The position numbers and the translations under genes were made by a program. From contig CP073216.1 in the NCBI GenBank assembly GCA_020342235.1, positions 682,001 to 746,000 on the forward strand: a stretch of 64,000 nt of DNA, in the 5' to 3' direction. Below the pieces are notes generated by a model. That model saw nothing but the letters and a program-made list of their open reading frames with translations. It was not told where the DNA came from and did no database searches. Source of the DNA: Saccharomycopsis phalli. Taxonomy: Eukaryota; Ascomycota; Saccharomycetes; Ascoideales; Saccharomycopsidaceae. Shown piece by piece: positions 1 to 9,801 of the stretch (its first letter is position 1; each line of letters begins with the position of its first letter).

Positions 1-146
1 TGAATTTTCCCAAGAGCCTCTGCGCCCACCAGTTGAAGCGTGTTTCTCCTGTGTTTTCCACGGCTAAATCGCCAAGCCCCAGCTGGTTTTTTTTCCCGCA
101 AGCAAAGTCCGGCCGTTTTCATCGCTTTTCGTCCACTAATTCCAGA

Positions 147-1259
147 ATGACCGCCCCAATGGACTCCACCAAGCTCAAAATCACAAAGACATCCTCGCCA
201 ATGGCAAAATTGCCAAAGGAGAAGTTGCGCTTTGGCCACACCTTCACCGACCACATGCTTACCATCGAGTGGGACGCAGCCTCCGGCTGGGCCTCTCCGG
301 AGATCAAGCCGTTTGAGAACTTGTCGCTTAGCCCAGCAGCAGTGGTGTTCCACTATGGCTTTGAGCTCTTTGAGGGCTTGAAGGCGTACCGTGACGTGAA
401 CGGCAAATTGCGCATGTTCCGTCCAGACATGAACATGAAGCGCATGAACAAGTCCGCCGAGCGGATCGTGCTCCCAAAGTTTGACGGCGACGAATTGATC
501 AAGTTGATTGCCAAGTTGGTCGAGTTGGACCAGGACTTTGTTCCCGAGGGCCAGGGCTATGCGCTCTACCTCCGGCCAACTCTTATTGGTACCGACGCAC
601 ACTTGGGCGTAGGTTCGCCTACCAAGGCGTTGCTCTATGTCATCTGCTCTCCTGTCGGACCTTACTACGGTACTGGCTTCAAGGCCGTCAGCTTGGAAGC
701 CACAGACTATGCCACCAGAGCCTGGCCAGGTGGTTGTGGTGACAAAAAGTTGGGTGCCAACTATGCGCCATGTGTCTTGCCGCAGAAGCAGGCGGAATCG
801 CGGGGATACCAGCAGAACCTCTGGTTGTTTGGGCCGGAGAAGAACATCACCGAGGTCGGAGCCATGAACGCGTTCTTTGTCTTTCAAGACTCAACCGGCA
901 AGAAAGAGCTTGTCACGGCTCCATTGGACGGCACCATCTTGGAGGGCGTCACCCGGGACTCGATCTTGGAGCTCACCCGAACCAAATTGGACTCGTCCAA
1001 GTGGGACATCAACGAGAGATATGTCTCCATTTTGGAGGTCGAGGAGCGTGCCAGCAAGGGCGAGTTGGTCGAGGCTTTTGGCTGTGGAACTGCGGCCATT
1101 GTGTCTCCAATCAAGACCATTGGCTGGAAGGGCAACGATATCAACGTGCCATTGCTCGAGGGCAAGCAGTATGGCGAGTTGACTGCGCAGATCCAGTCCT
1201 GGATTGGCGACTTGCAGTACGGCAAGACCGAGTACAAGAACTGGTCGTATGTCATTTAA
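147..1259 (+). CDS. BAT: Branched-chain amino-acid aminotransferase (BAT1/BAT2 family)
   Basis: PLP enzyme that reversibly transaminates leucine, isoleucine and valine with 2-oxoglutarate, the last step of their synthesis and first of their breakdown. The 370-residue product follows yeast Bat1/Bat2 from end to end: FGHTFTDHMLTIEW near residue 30, FHYGFELFEGLKAYR near 70, TDYATRAWPGG near 190 and the KLGANYAPC stretch in which K201 is the expected PLP lysine, then GPEKNITEVG and AFGCGTAAIVSP. I chose the ATG at 147. The frame stays open upstream to the window edge and encodes an Arg/Ser/Phe-rich stretch that could be a mitochondrial presequence beginning outside the window, so cytosolic versus mitochondrial form is undecided. 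Family identity is certain; the start is not. Confidence 0.93.
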   Translation: MTAPMDSTKLKITKTSSPMAKLPKEKLRFGHTFTDHMLTIEWDAASGWASPEIKPFENLSLSPAAVVFHYGFELFEGLKAYRDVNGKLRMFRPDMNMKRMNKSAERIVLPKFDGDELIKLIAKLVELDQDFVPEGQGYALYLRPTLIGTDAHLGVGSPTKALLYVICSPVGPYYGTGFKAVSLEATDYATRAWPGGCGDKKLGANYAPCVLPQKQAESRGYQQNLWLFGPEKNITEVGAMNAFFVFQDSTGKKELVTAPLDGTILEGVTRDSILELTRTKLDSSKWDINERYVSILEVEERASKGELVEAFGCGTAAIVSPIKTIGWKGNDINVPLLEGKQYGELTAQIQSWIGDLQYGKTEYKNWSYVI

Positions 1260-2376
1260 GTCGGGAGAATATCTTGCAGAGACGAGTGAAGTATTTGTAG
1301 TAGTAAATCATGTATGACTATGGAAATATTGACTGATTTAGTGTGGTGTAGGATGAAATGATGAGGTGCGGTACGGTGTAATTGGGATAACAAAGTGTAG
1401 GTAAAACTAGGTACCAGCTCTAGGTACAGCTTTAGGTACTTTAAGTTAAACTCTAGGTACAACTTTAAGTAAAACTCTAGGTAACTTTAAGTAAAACTCT
1501 AGGTACAACTTTAAGTAAAACAACTTTAAAGTAGAATAGAAAATCAACAATTCAATAATAATATATATTCATCTAAATCTATACTGGGCTCCCAGAGAGA
1601 TTTCTACTTTGCCGTCTACGACTCAGGATCGCGCCGCTACGTAGTCAGAAGAAAACTCTCCAGCAGAAATGAAAAGCTTCCCATTAGTGTTGGAAATGTG
1701 GAGAAATGTGCATTAGAGGAGCATTTAGCTTTCGCCTAGGTCATGGTGAGAACCAACCCCGACCCGGGTACACCAGCAACTCAATAGTCACATGTACATT
1801 TGGTGAAAAATCCGCTCTAAATGGCGATTCATACAATGGCTATAAACACGTCCATATTAATTCACATGGTTCGTTTATACAGTTGTGTGATTGGTATCCT
1901 TCCAGTATCAGTATAGTGTCTATGTATGGCTAAAGACGCAAGCTGCATCCAGTAAAAGAGTATCCAGTGGATATAGTACAGGTAGAGTATTGTAATGAAG
2001 AAGAATATTACAAGTATATAGGAATTGGCTAGAATATAGAAGTTGGACCATGGGAAAGTCGCGCAATAGGAAATCCTCACTACAATTCACAATTACTAGT
2101 AGAAACATTACAATCAGCCAGTTACATCGCCCTGCGCAACGCTCACCTGCACATTAAATACACCACAACCAGAGATAAAACACACCACCACCAATTCCGT
2201 CCACCATCAACAACTTACCAAGACTATTACCAATGTACTGCGTTTCCACCTGTATTGCATAACCCAGTAAACTGGTATCCACTCATGCGCCTTGAGGCAC
2301 AGTCAGCTGAAACTCTACTGGCTCACAACCGCAACAGCCACTGGCTTAATTTTTGTGAGTGCACAATCCACTGCAA
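1260..2376. other. Spacer between BAT and HYM1
   Basis: No convincing gene. It holds a short tandem repeat (1398-1535) just after BAT and an AT-rich stretch; the last 250 bases should carry the HYM1 promoter. Short open frames here show no recognisable domain. Confidence 0.6.
1398..1535. repeat. Degenerate tandem repeat, about 24-bp unit
   Basis: Repeats of a unit built on CTCTAGGTACAACTTTAAGT with several deletions between copies, lying just downstream of the BAT stop codon. No coding frame runs through it; it looks like a small minisatellite. Confidence 0.75.
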
Positions 2377-3447
2377 ATGTCCTTCTTGTTCAAGCGCAAT
2401 CCCAAGACGCCCGTGGAGCTTGTGCGGGTCTTGAACGATCAGGTGACTCGGCTCGATGGATCTGGAGATAACCGCAAGATCCAGGACGAATGTAGCCGGT
2501 ACTTGTCGCAGATACGAGTGATACTCTATGGTGATGATGAGAACGACCCACAGCCAGACCAGATTGCGCAATTGGCCCAGGAAGTGTACTCGACGGACTG
2601 TTTGTACCTTCTCTCGGTGAACTTGCCAAACTTGGCGTTTGATGCCCGAAAGGATGTGGCAGTGTTGTTCTCGACACTCCTACGACGGCAGATTGGCAGC
2701 CGCTCACCGACGGTAGACTACCTATTAAACGACCCAAAGGTGCTCCAGATCTTGTTCAAGGGCCCCGAGATCCCCGAGATCACGCTTATCACCGGCCAGA
2801 TTATCCGGGACTGCGTGAAGCACGCGTCGATCAACAAGTTTCTCCTCGAGGATAAGATCTTCTGGAACTACTTCACGTACTGTGCCAGCAGCAGCTTTGA
2901 AAACTCCACCGACTGCTTCAGCACGTTGAACGACCTCTTGACCGTGCACAAGAAAATCGTGGCCGAGTGGTTTGCTGCACCGGGAGTGGTCGAGCGGTTC
3001 AACAAGTGCATCAACGGTTTGATCCGTGACGGCAACTACGTGACAAAGCGACAGTCGATCAAGTTGTTGTCGCAGTTGATTCTACAGAAGCAAAACAACA
3101 ACCTCATGATCCGCTACGTCGAGTCCTCGGACAACTTGAAGGTCGTCATGAATTTACTCAGCGACAAGTCGCGCAACCTTCAGTTTGAGGCGTTCCACGT
3201 GTTCAAGGTGTTTGTTGCCAACCCGAAAAAGTCCAAGGCCGTGTTGGACATCTTGATCAAGAACCGCGACAAGTTGTTGCTCTTCCTCGAAAACTTCTCG
3301 CCAGATAGACGCGACGACAGCGTATTCAACGAGGAGCGCGAATTCCTCATTGAGCAGATCAACCAGTTGCCCAGAATTAACGCAGTACATACCAAGGGCA
3401 TCAAGTTGAGAGCCCAGTCCGCCCAAGATCTCCTGCAGCCGCAGTGA
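2377..3447 (+). CDS. HYM1: Hym1/Mo25-like scaffold protein of the RAM network
   Basis: Helical-repeat scaffold of the Mo25 family. In yeasts Hym1 works with the kinases Kic1 and Cbk1 in the RAM pathway, which controls daughter-cell separation and polarised growth. The 356-residue product begins MSFLFKRNPKTPVELVR, the family's hallmark N-terminus, and continues with the all-helical repeats typical of Mo25 (for example the segments near residues 95-150 and 270-325, ending LPRINAVHTKG). The length matches the usual 340-400. The ATG at 2377 is chosen because it gives the conserved N-terminus; nothing upstream fits. VPS36 follows on the same strand after about 160 bp. Confidence 0.93.
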   Translation: MSFLFKRNPKTPVELVRVLNDQVTRLDGSGDNRKIQDECSRYLSQIRVILYGDDENDPQPDQIAQLAQEVYSTDCLYLLSVNLPNLAFDARKDVAVLFSTLLRRQIGSRSPTVDYLLNDPKVLQILFKGPEIPEITLITGQIIRDCVKHASINKFLLEDKIFWNYFTYCASSSFENSTDCFSTLNDLLTVHKKIVAEWFAAPGVVERFNKCINGLIRDGNYVTKRQSIKLLSQLILQKQNNNLMIRYVESSDNLKVVMNLLSDKSRNLQFEAFHVFKVFVANPKKSKAVLDILIKNRDKLLLFLENFSPDRRDDSVFNEEREFLIEQINQLPRINAVHTKGIKLRAQSAQDLLQPQ

Positions 3448-3606
3448 GTCATCTTTGGGCAGACTTTATTTCATTTTTTGCATTGTTTGATTTCTGTTTG
3501 GTGATGGTGATTTGCTATTTAGTGTAATAAGTATACCGCATTCCTCCTGTAGTACCTGTCCCGTGACACTCGCCCACATGACTCGCAGCCACTTGATTTT
3601 GCCTCC

Positions 3607-5349
3607 ATGGCTGTTCCTGAATATTGGCATTTTGCAAATATCACTCAATCCGATACCCCGGAATTGCTCCCTAGCGAGACTGTCTACCAGCTATTTGACT
3701 CGGTGGGCTTGTACCAGGGCGATTTCAAGATCATCGACAGACAAAATGGCCGCATCTACTTGACCAACCAACGCTTGATCTACATTGACAACATCGACGC
3801 CATCAACAACTCGCTCTTTGTGTACTTGGATCATATCGACTCCACCCAGTATTACTCGGGGTTCCTCAAATCCTCTCCGAAATTGACCCTCCTCTTCAAA
3901 AAGTCGTTGCCCGTGGCCGACACCCAGCCTCTTGTCCTTTACGAAACAGTAAATTGGAAGTGCAAAATATGCTCCTTCATCAACCTGATCTCCTCAGAGG
4001 ACTACGACTTCAACGTCATAGTAAACTCAGACTTGAACCAGGTCTTGGCATGGCCAAAATGCTCCAACTGCGGAGTAAAGTCCAGCAAAAACACAATCAT
4101 CAACGCAATAAACAAACGGACAAAGACTAAGCAGGATACAAAGCCCAGTCACATCTGCCCAGTATGCACTTTTGAAAACCACAAGTTGATGCTCAACTGC
4201 GAAATGTGCAACTCCCCGTTAAAGAAGACCAACTTGCCCAACGAAATCACCAGCAAGGTGAATCGTTCAACATCCGACTTGGTGTTTATCAACACCGAAG
4301 GAAACTCAAACAACATCGCCTTCAAGTCAAACTACATCAAACTAAGCTTCCGGAATATCAACAACGCCAACGACTTGAAGCGGCTTCTCACAAAACTCCA
4401 GCAATGCATAGACAACTTGGCTATAGAAAAAGCCGTGCAAAACTCGGCAAATAACCAGAACGTGAAAAAGATCTTGCTTCCAGAGCAAAATAGCACAAAA
4501 TTTCGCGCAGGCATATCTTCTCTTGAGAAAAAACAGGAAAAGCTCATTGAGAAAAACCAGGAAATCTTGGGTAGCTCCTTGGAAGACTTGGACTCGCTCA
4601 TGTCCAAGGCCAAAGAATTGAGCAATTTAATCAAGTCGTTTGACAAAATCTTAAAGACTAACAACAACAGCATCGATCCAAAGTACAAGCGTGCACTATC
4701 CGAGTCGAAAAACACCCTTGGAATCGGCTCGACCAACGAGTCGCTTAAGCAAATTGTAATGAACAATAACTTTAATTTCCTCAACAAGCTCGACAACAAA
4801 CAGCTTTTCTACAAAGAATTGGCCCGGAATTTGTCTGTGTTTGTATTGAACTATGTGTTTGTTAGTGACGAGTACCATGGAGGAATCATTAGTCTCATTG
4901 ACTTGTATGCATTGTACAACCGGTCGTTGGGGTTTAACAGCAATCTAATCTCACCAAATGATATTTTGGAATCTGCTGGATTGTTTGAATCCCTAAAGTT
5001 GCCGCTCGTGTTTCGAAAATTCCCAAAGTCAGGCTTGATGGTGATCCAGAGCAAGGACTGCAGTGATGAGAAAGTGTTGAGCTCGGTTCTTGAATTGCTT
5101 ATTGAGGAGAAATTCCAGCTCCAGAAGTTGTCTAGCAACGAGGGGAATTTGGAGGAGGCGTATGATCTTGAAAACAGCAAGGGAATGAGTATACATGAGC
5201 TATCAAAGAGGTTTCAGCTTACTATCGGAATTGTCAAGGAGATTCTTGACTTGGGCTTGCGAGATGGATCCTTGTTGATTGATGAAAATATCACGGGTGC
5301 AAATTACTATTTGAATGAGATGCGAGATTATCATTATAGTTATCAGTGA
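3607..5349 (+). CDS. VPS36: ESCRT-II subunit Vps36
   Basis: ESCRT-II subunit that binds ubiquitinated cargo and phosphoinositides on endosomes and helps sort membrane proteins into multivesicular bodies. The 580-residue product shows a split N-terminal GLUE domain (residues 1 to about 290: ...YQLFDSVGLYQGDFKIID... and ...IKLSFRNIN...) interrupted by two NZF zinc fingers. NZF1 has C119, C122, C152 and C155, with an unusually long loop; NZF2 has C184, C187, C198 and C201 with canonical spacing. A coiled stretch near 300-355 is followed by the EAP30/winged-helix domain (about 375-580). A GLUE domain carrying two NZF inserts is the yeast form of Vps36. The start MAVPEYWHF fits the family. Confidence 0.93.
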   Translation: MAVPEYWHFANITQSDTPELLPSETVYQLFDSVGLYQGDFKIIDRQNGRIYLTNQRLIYIDNIDAINNSLFVYLDHIDSTQYYSGFLKSSPKLTLLFKKSLPVADTQPLVLYETVNWKCKICSFINLISSEDYDFNVIVNSDLNQVLAWPKCSNCGVKSSKNTIINAINKRTKTKQDTKPSHICPVCTFENHKLMLNCEMCNSPLKKTNLPNEITSKVNRSTSDLVFINTEGNSNNIAFKSNYIKLSFRNINNANDLKRLLTKLQQCIDNLAIEKAVQNSANNQNVKKILLPEQNSTKFRAGISSLEKKQEKLIEKNQEILGSSLEDLDSLMSKAKELSNLIKSFDKILKTNNNSIDPKYKRALSESKNTLGIGSTNESLKQIVMNNNFNFLNKLDNKQLFYKELARNLSVFVLNYVFVSDEYHGGIISLIDLYALYNRSLGFNSNLISPNDILESAGLFESLKLPLVFRKFPKSGLMVIQSKDCSDEKVLSSVLELLIEEKFQLQKLSSNEGNLEEAYDLENSKGMSIHELSKRFQLTIGIVKEILDLGLRDGSLLIDENITGANYYLNEMRDYHYSYQ

Positions 5350-6591
5350 TGCAATCTGATACAGTGCATACATTGTATTGAGTTGGTATTAAATCTCTAA
5401 ACTGCCCAGGAATATCTGAGGATAGTTTAGAATCTTGTGTTGATACAGAACACCTTACAATAATACAGAATAATCATGAGGCGAGGCACAATAATATCTA
5501 ATTTTAATAAACATTTGAGGGATATAATTTAGTCTCTTAAGGCTTCAATCTCGTATGATTAGCTATAATACGTGTAAGAAAAAGCTTTCTGGAAGTTGGG
5601 GAAGCAATACATAATGGCGTGTGCGGGTGAAGTAATATATAATGGAGTAAGTGTGTGAAGCAAATAAGAATATATGATGAGATGCTGATCTTGGTTGGTG
5701 GATATGATAGAATAAAGATTTTAGATTAGCAATGAGCTCAAAGTGATTTCAGTTGGTTCTAATTGAATATAACTCAGATACACCATCTGTTACGGCTACC
5801 AGCAAATATGTATGACGCTAAATGAATAAACTACAAAGATTCTTTGTCTCCTTTGCGTCGAATAACCAGATGTGTATGTAATTATAAGTTTATTTTCCTC
5901 TACTATACAGTGTGGAGTTCTCTTATTGCCGCAGTGATGCCGTCTACAGCTCAATTGTAAACAGACAGTACCACCATTAGACTCTCCATTGGTATTAATT
6001 CATTGTTGTAAAACATATAGTGCTCATCGACGGTGTAGATCTGAGACGCCAGAGTGGGTTTAGTCACAGTGGAACTGGATTGAACTACATCATAATTGAA
6101 TGATTGATTCCGACAATAGGAAAACTTTCTAATCGACTACCTTAGATTATCAGAATATGCAGTGGCTCAGACAGTCATACGAGTGATGGTAAAGAGTTTT
6201 CTTCAACCAGATCTTATGACTTCCTATTAAGATTCAACTATACAATTGATAATCACCTACACTTGGTATTAATCTTTTAGATTTATTATTTGTTGTATGG
6301 CTTACAGAATTGTTTTATCCATGTCGATGTTTCCTAATGAGCATAAAGTCCGAGAGTGACCAATTCCTTAATCCAGGTTATATTGTTCTTTGTAAATGCT
6401 ATTGGCTTGGTAAATATGACTGCTATTTGTCGAGAAGTCGGATATAGTGGAAACCTAGCACATTCACTGTGATTTCTAAAATCATTCTTTCTGGGTACAC
6501 TTATACTTTTGGTTAACAGGCCCTCGCTTTTTGTTTAGATTTTTACTGTTTAGCGGCTTTACACTCGCCAACCTCAAGCTCTCTATTTACC
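5350..6591. other. AT-rich spacer after VPS36
   Basis: About 1.2 kb without a supported gene. The sequence is AT-rich and shows no long open frame on either strand. It separates VPS36 from the retroelement cluster and may contain unrecognisable element debris. Confidence 0.5.
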
Positions 6592-7380
6592 TTAGTACTT
6601 GAATTTATTGTTCCTTTTGTTGTTCCGTTTTGATTTGTTTGGAAATTTGGGATTGTATTTCGCCTTAGTGTTAACGCGCACGCTTTCACTGGAGACAGTT
6701 AAATTTCCCTCATCTTCCTCTTTTAGAACATTATAGGCAGAACAAATCTTTTCGCAGAGTTTGTATTTTTTACATACACGAAAAATTTCAAATAAAAATT
6801 CTTGGCCTTGCCAACCATTGACTTTGTAGATTTCCACTGCCATAGACTGTTCGTTCATGCGGTTCACGTCCTGATATCTTAATATATTTCCAAGGTTATC
6901 TTCCAAACTTTTTTCAGGGGAGATTATCAACGACAGTTTAGCTGGACTGCCACACCCATATCTACAATGATATTCCATCATATTCACATATGTTTGAAAG
7001 GTGTCTCGCGGTTTAATCATCATTCTCTCTCCTAAGGGCCTGTCTATCAGCTGATCAATAATAGATTTGAATAGTAACACATGTATTGGGTCTGTAGCAG
7101 CATCTACTACTTTTTTATCACTATCAATAATGTAATGCACGTCGCACGCCTTCATGACTCCCAAGAATATTGCTTCCCATAATTTGAAATCATCCAAATT
7201 CTTGCTACCATTATAGTAGGTTAACTGATCAATCATTAAGTATTTCTCGGTCATTGTGTATTCCTTATTAATTGGGTCCTTACTGAAGTCCAGGTGGCCA
7301 TACACTGAAACCGCACCATTTTCAGGCCCAACGTCACCGGTGGATTTATCTTCTGTGGATAGGACTAATTCAAGAGTCAT
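6592..7380 (-). mobile_element. Stand-alone gag-like ORF of a Ty1/copia-type element (looks whole)
   Basis: A 262-codon ORF that looks whole. It resembles the gag region of the Ty1/copia element at 61-62 kb: both share a block with a Trp in a K/R-xx-L-x-x-W-x-x-A/K context, a C-D/K-V-x-Y-I-[IL] segment, and a following [IL]-[IL]-D-[QK]-L motif with a Pro-Leu-Gly or Gly-Pro-Leu turn. The C-terminus is very basic and Asn/Lys-rich, as expected for RNA binding, but shows no zinc knuckle. No protease, integrase or reverse transcriptase lies beside it on this strand. Its leader carries the AAAGGAAC motif (complement of 7394-7401) common to the gag-like starts in this window. It could be a recent solo gag relic or a gene co-opted by the host; the sequence alone cannot tell. 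Confidence 0.7.
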
Positions 7381-7877
7381 AGTGCTTTTTTTAGTTCCTT
7401 TTGTATTGAATATTCAGATGTCAATTTCTTCCTTTTTTTATATGACAGGGTAGTCTTTTCTTATACTTGTATCCAAGCACTTGACCTGGTATTAGATGAC
7501 AGCTAAATGTATGCAAAATAATGCAGCAATCGTAAATCAACCATCTACTTTCCTCATACTCGACGTAGTTGGTATTATGGTTCAGCCTAGTTCCACTGAG
7601 TCGAACACATGAATAAGGCCATTAGAGATGTACTTTGATTTAACACAAGTAGTTTCTCGGTGTGGCACTACCATGTTACAAAGTATGCTATATACGGCTA
7701 TAATACAACAAGGAAATTTTTCACCTTTGTTTTCTGTCAACTGTTGGAGTTTATTTGTCTACTCAGGTCTGCCATGGTAATTAGTTTAAACTACAACCTC
7801 AGGCAATTATCTTGCTTTAACATGTAAATGTGATAACTATAAATAGGGATCACTCTACCGTATAGAGAGAACAATTT

Positions 7878-8159
7878 TGTCGTGATCACCAGTTGATCAC
7901 TAGCTGGTCACAAAGTAGTATGTAATTAGTACACTCTGGTAGATCAAACACGAGTGACCTGCTATGGCCGTACGGCGAGTATATTCTCTCCGTACGGCAT
8001 ACGCGGATCATTGGAGCGACTATAAAAGGCTAGGTAGAAAACTACCTAGGACATCTATCGTTTTAAGGACCTTTGGTTTAGATTCAATCATTCAATCTTA
8101 AAGGAACAACAAAATATATAGAGTTTATATTAGTGCTTCATAGTCATTAATTACCCCTA
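7878..8159 (+). repeat. LTR-like repeat, copy A
   Basis: A 282-bp block repeated at 8667-8949, about 85% identical by eye. It opens with TGTCGTGATCACCAG, carries three TGATCAC-type sites at 11-bp steps, a palindrome around CCGTACGG, a TATA box (CTATAAAAGG), a 21-bp hairpin CTAGGTAG...CTACCTAG, and an AAAGGAAC motif followed by ACA. The TG start, the internal promoter and the possible ACA end fit an LTR that would finish near 8111, with the rest being element leader. The bases just before it (7840-7860) resemble another LTR's TATA region, as if it had inserted into older debris. Confidence 0.7.
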
Positions 8160-8345
8160 CTTATATAAACTTTGACACAATTTCAACTAAACAATTCAGC
8201 TAGACATTATATGTAGCAGAGCCCAATCCGGTTATCCAGATCCTAAAGGAACTAAACAAATAATTAAAGTAGTTTATGGTTCATTATAATACTATGTCTA
8301 ATCCAGACAGAAATATAAACTACTATACTTTCTCATCTCCAAGTC
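8160..8345 (+). mobile_element. Leader and gag-start fragment of a Ty1/copia element
   Basis: Bases about 8181-8310 match 61190-61320 of the large element closely (shared AATTCAGCTAGA, CCCAATCCGGTTATCC, CCTAAAGGAAC and AATAATACTATGTCTA). It is a fossil fragment covering the end of an LTR, the leader and the first few gag codons. Confidence 0.75.
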
Positions 8346-8479
8346 CATGTTACCGGAATGCAGTACGAATCGATGAACCCTTTACACATCATATACATGA
8401 ACCTGAAGCCACTTGTGAGACATTACCGTAGGAATGAAGCTATTTGCCGTATATATAGATATTTTATCGAGAAGCGAGT

Positions 8480-8545
8480 ATTTTTTAACTTATCAACTCA
8501 TATTTTAGTTACGATATTACATATTATAAAGAGTGGGGAAGATGT
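8480..8545. repeat. Short dispersed repeat, copy 1
   Basis: Shares a roughly 45-bp block (core CTCATATTYTAGTT, then ATATTAC and a TATAATA/TATAAAG end) with 56670-56720. Probably LTR debris of an element family not otherwise seen here. Confidence 0.5.
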
Positions 8546-8666
8546 ACTTCCACTTGTATAGCCAAAGTCCAAGTACTGATTAGCCTTCACCAACCAATCA
8601 CCGTGTCCAAATTAACTTCAGTCGACTGTGGACTCCACTGTTCCGTTTATAAGTGTCAATGACATT

Positions 8667-8949
8667 TGTCGTGATCACCAGTTGATCACCAGCTGATCAC
8701 AAAGTAGTACATAAGCAGTGTACACTGGTAGATCAAATACAAGGGATTCGCTATGTCCGTACAGAGAGTAAATACTCTCTGTACAGCATAGGATGATTAC
8801 TGAAACGACTATAAAATGCTAGGTAGAAAACTACCTAGGACATCTATCGTTTTAAGGACCTTTGGTTTAGATTCAATCATTCAACTTTAAAGGAACAACA
8901 AAATAAATAGAGTTTATAATAAGAGCTTCATAGTCATTAACTACCCCTA
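8667..8949 (+). repeat. LTR-like repeat, copy B
   Basis: Second copy of the repeat at 7878-8159, in the same orientation 789 bp downstream. It has the same TGATCAC triplet, TATA box, CTAGGTAG hairpin and AAAGGAAC motif. The palindrome before the TATA box differs in sequence from copy A, yet both of its arms changed together. The two copies could be the ends of a collapsed element or two independent solo LTRs. Confidence 0.7.
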
Positions 8950-9351
8950 TATTAATAATCTGACAGACATTATCGGTAGAGCTTGACACTGCAATTTTTC
9001 TCGGATATTTAGTTATAGCTGAATATTGTTTTATGTCAGTAATCAGAATCGGAGGCAATGGTTGTTTTCTATATTTAGTTGAGATATTTACTCGATTTCT
9101 CCTACCTTTCCCTAAGGGCCCTACTTCACATTCCGATAAGACACATAATATCATAGATGTGCGATGCGTATACTAGAGCAAGTACCCTCGTGGATCTCTC
9201 TTACGACAGTTTACACCCTCAGCAATACAGCAATTAATTGGCGTGAAACAGAGCCAGTGTTTGCTACAAGCTGGTCTATAAGAATCTATTCGTACATGAA
9301 ATCTATACATTGCTTAGCATACTTTGCTAGGCATATCTTTAAATAGCTACT

Positions 9352-9801
9352 CTATAAAATAGCCAAGGCCATGACAGCAGCAACAGCCAAACCGTTGGTA
9401 GCCACCTTGGAACCAGAGTTCTTTGTGACACCAGGGGAACCCGTCGTCACATTGGAGGTAGTGTTGACGAGGTGAGGAGCACCACCATTGGTTGGAGGAA
9501 TGGCGGTCACATTGGCCTGTTTATTTTCTGGCTTGCGGCTTCTAAGCAGCTGGAACAACTGAGGGCTGATGAAGGTGGTATTCTCGCAAGGCTGTTGGTC
9601 TTTGCTCAATGGAACAGCATCGATATCCTTAGGCGTCACATTCTGAAGAGTACCATTGAGTACAACTTGGAAGACATCAACATGGTAACAACCCTCGACT
9701 GGAGCTGGAGCTTCGTTTCTCATTGCTGCAGCCATGCTTGGAGTGAGCACGAAGGAGGATCCAAGGCCAAGAATAGTGAGAGCGGCTAAAGTAAACTGCA
9801 T
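9352..9801 (-). CDS. Small secreted, probably GPI-anchored cell-wall protein
   Basis: I do not recognise a named family. The 149-residue product has an N-terminal signal peptide (hydrophobic residues 3-25), a short Cys-containing ectodomain (two cysteines, near residues 38 and 72), several N-glycosylation sequons (NGT, NVT, NTT) and a Ser/Thr/Asn-rich stalk. It ends in a small-residue cleavage zone (GSKVATNG) and a hydrophobic tail, the layout of a GPI-attachment signal. The ATG at 9801 gives the signal peptide directly, and a TATATATA stretch lies about 70 bp upstream (9868-9880). It abuts the retroelement cluster. Surface location is inferred from layout; the role is unknown. Confidence 0.8.
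   Translation of the reverse strand: MQFTLAALTILGLGSSFVLTPSMAAAMRNEAPAPVEGCYHVDVFQVVLNGTLQNVTPKDIDAVPLSKDQQPCENTTFISPQLFQLLRSRKPENKQANVTAIPPTNGGAPHLVNTTSNVTTGSPGVTKNSGSKVATNGLAVAAVMALAIL

Larger units (their letters stand above)
7402..9351. other. Cluster of retroelement fragments
   Basis: Nearly 2 kb of overlapping LTR-like repeats and leader pieces (listed separately at 7878-8159, 8160-8345, 8480-8545 and 8667-8949), with no host gene that I can support. Short open frames on either strand overlap the repeats and are not credible genes. Confidence 0.65.

Noticed and set aside
8358-8561. 67-codon plus-strand frame within element debris
   Set aside because: Lies across leader and repeat fragments; composition not protein-like.
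8873-9154. 93-codon minus-strand frame next to LTR-like copy B
   Set aside because: Overlaps the repeat antisense and resembles no protein I know; not enough to call a gene.
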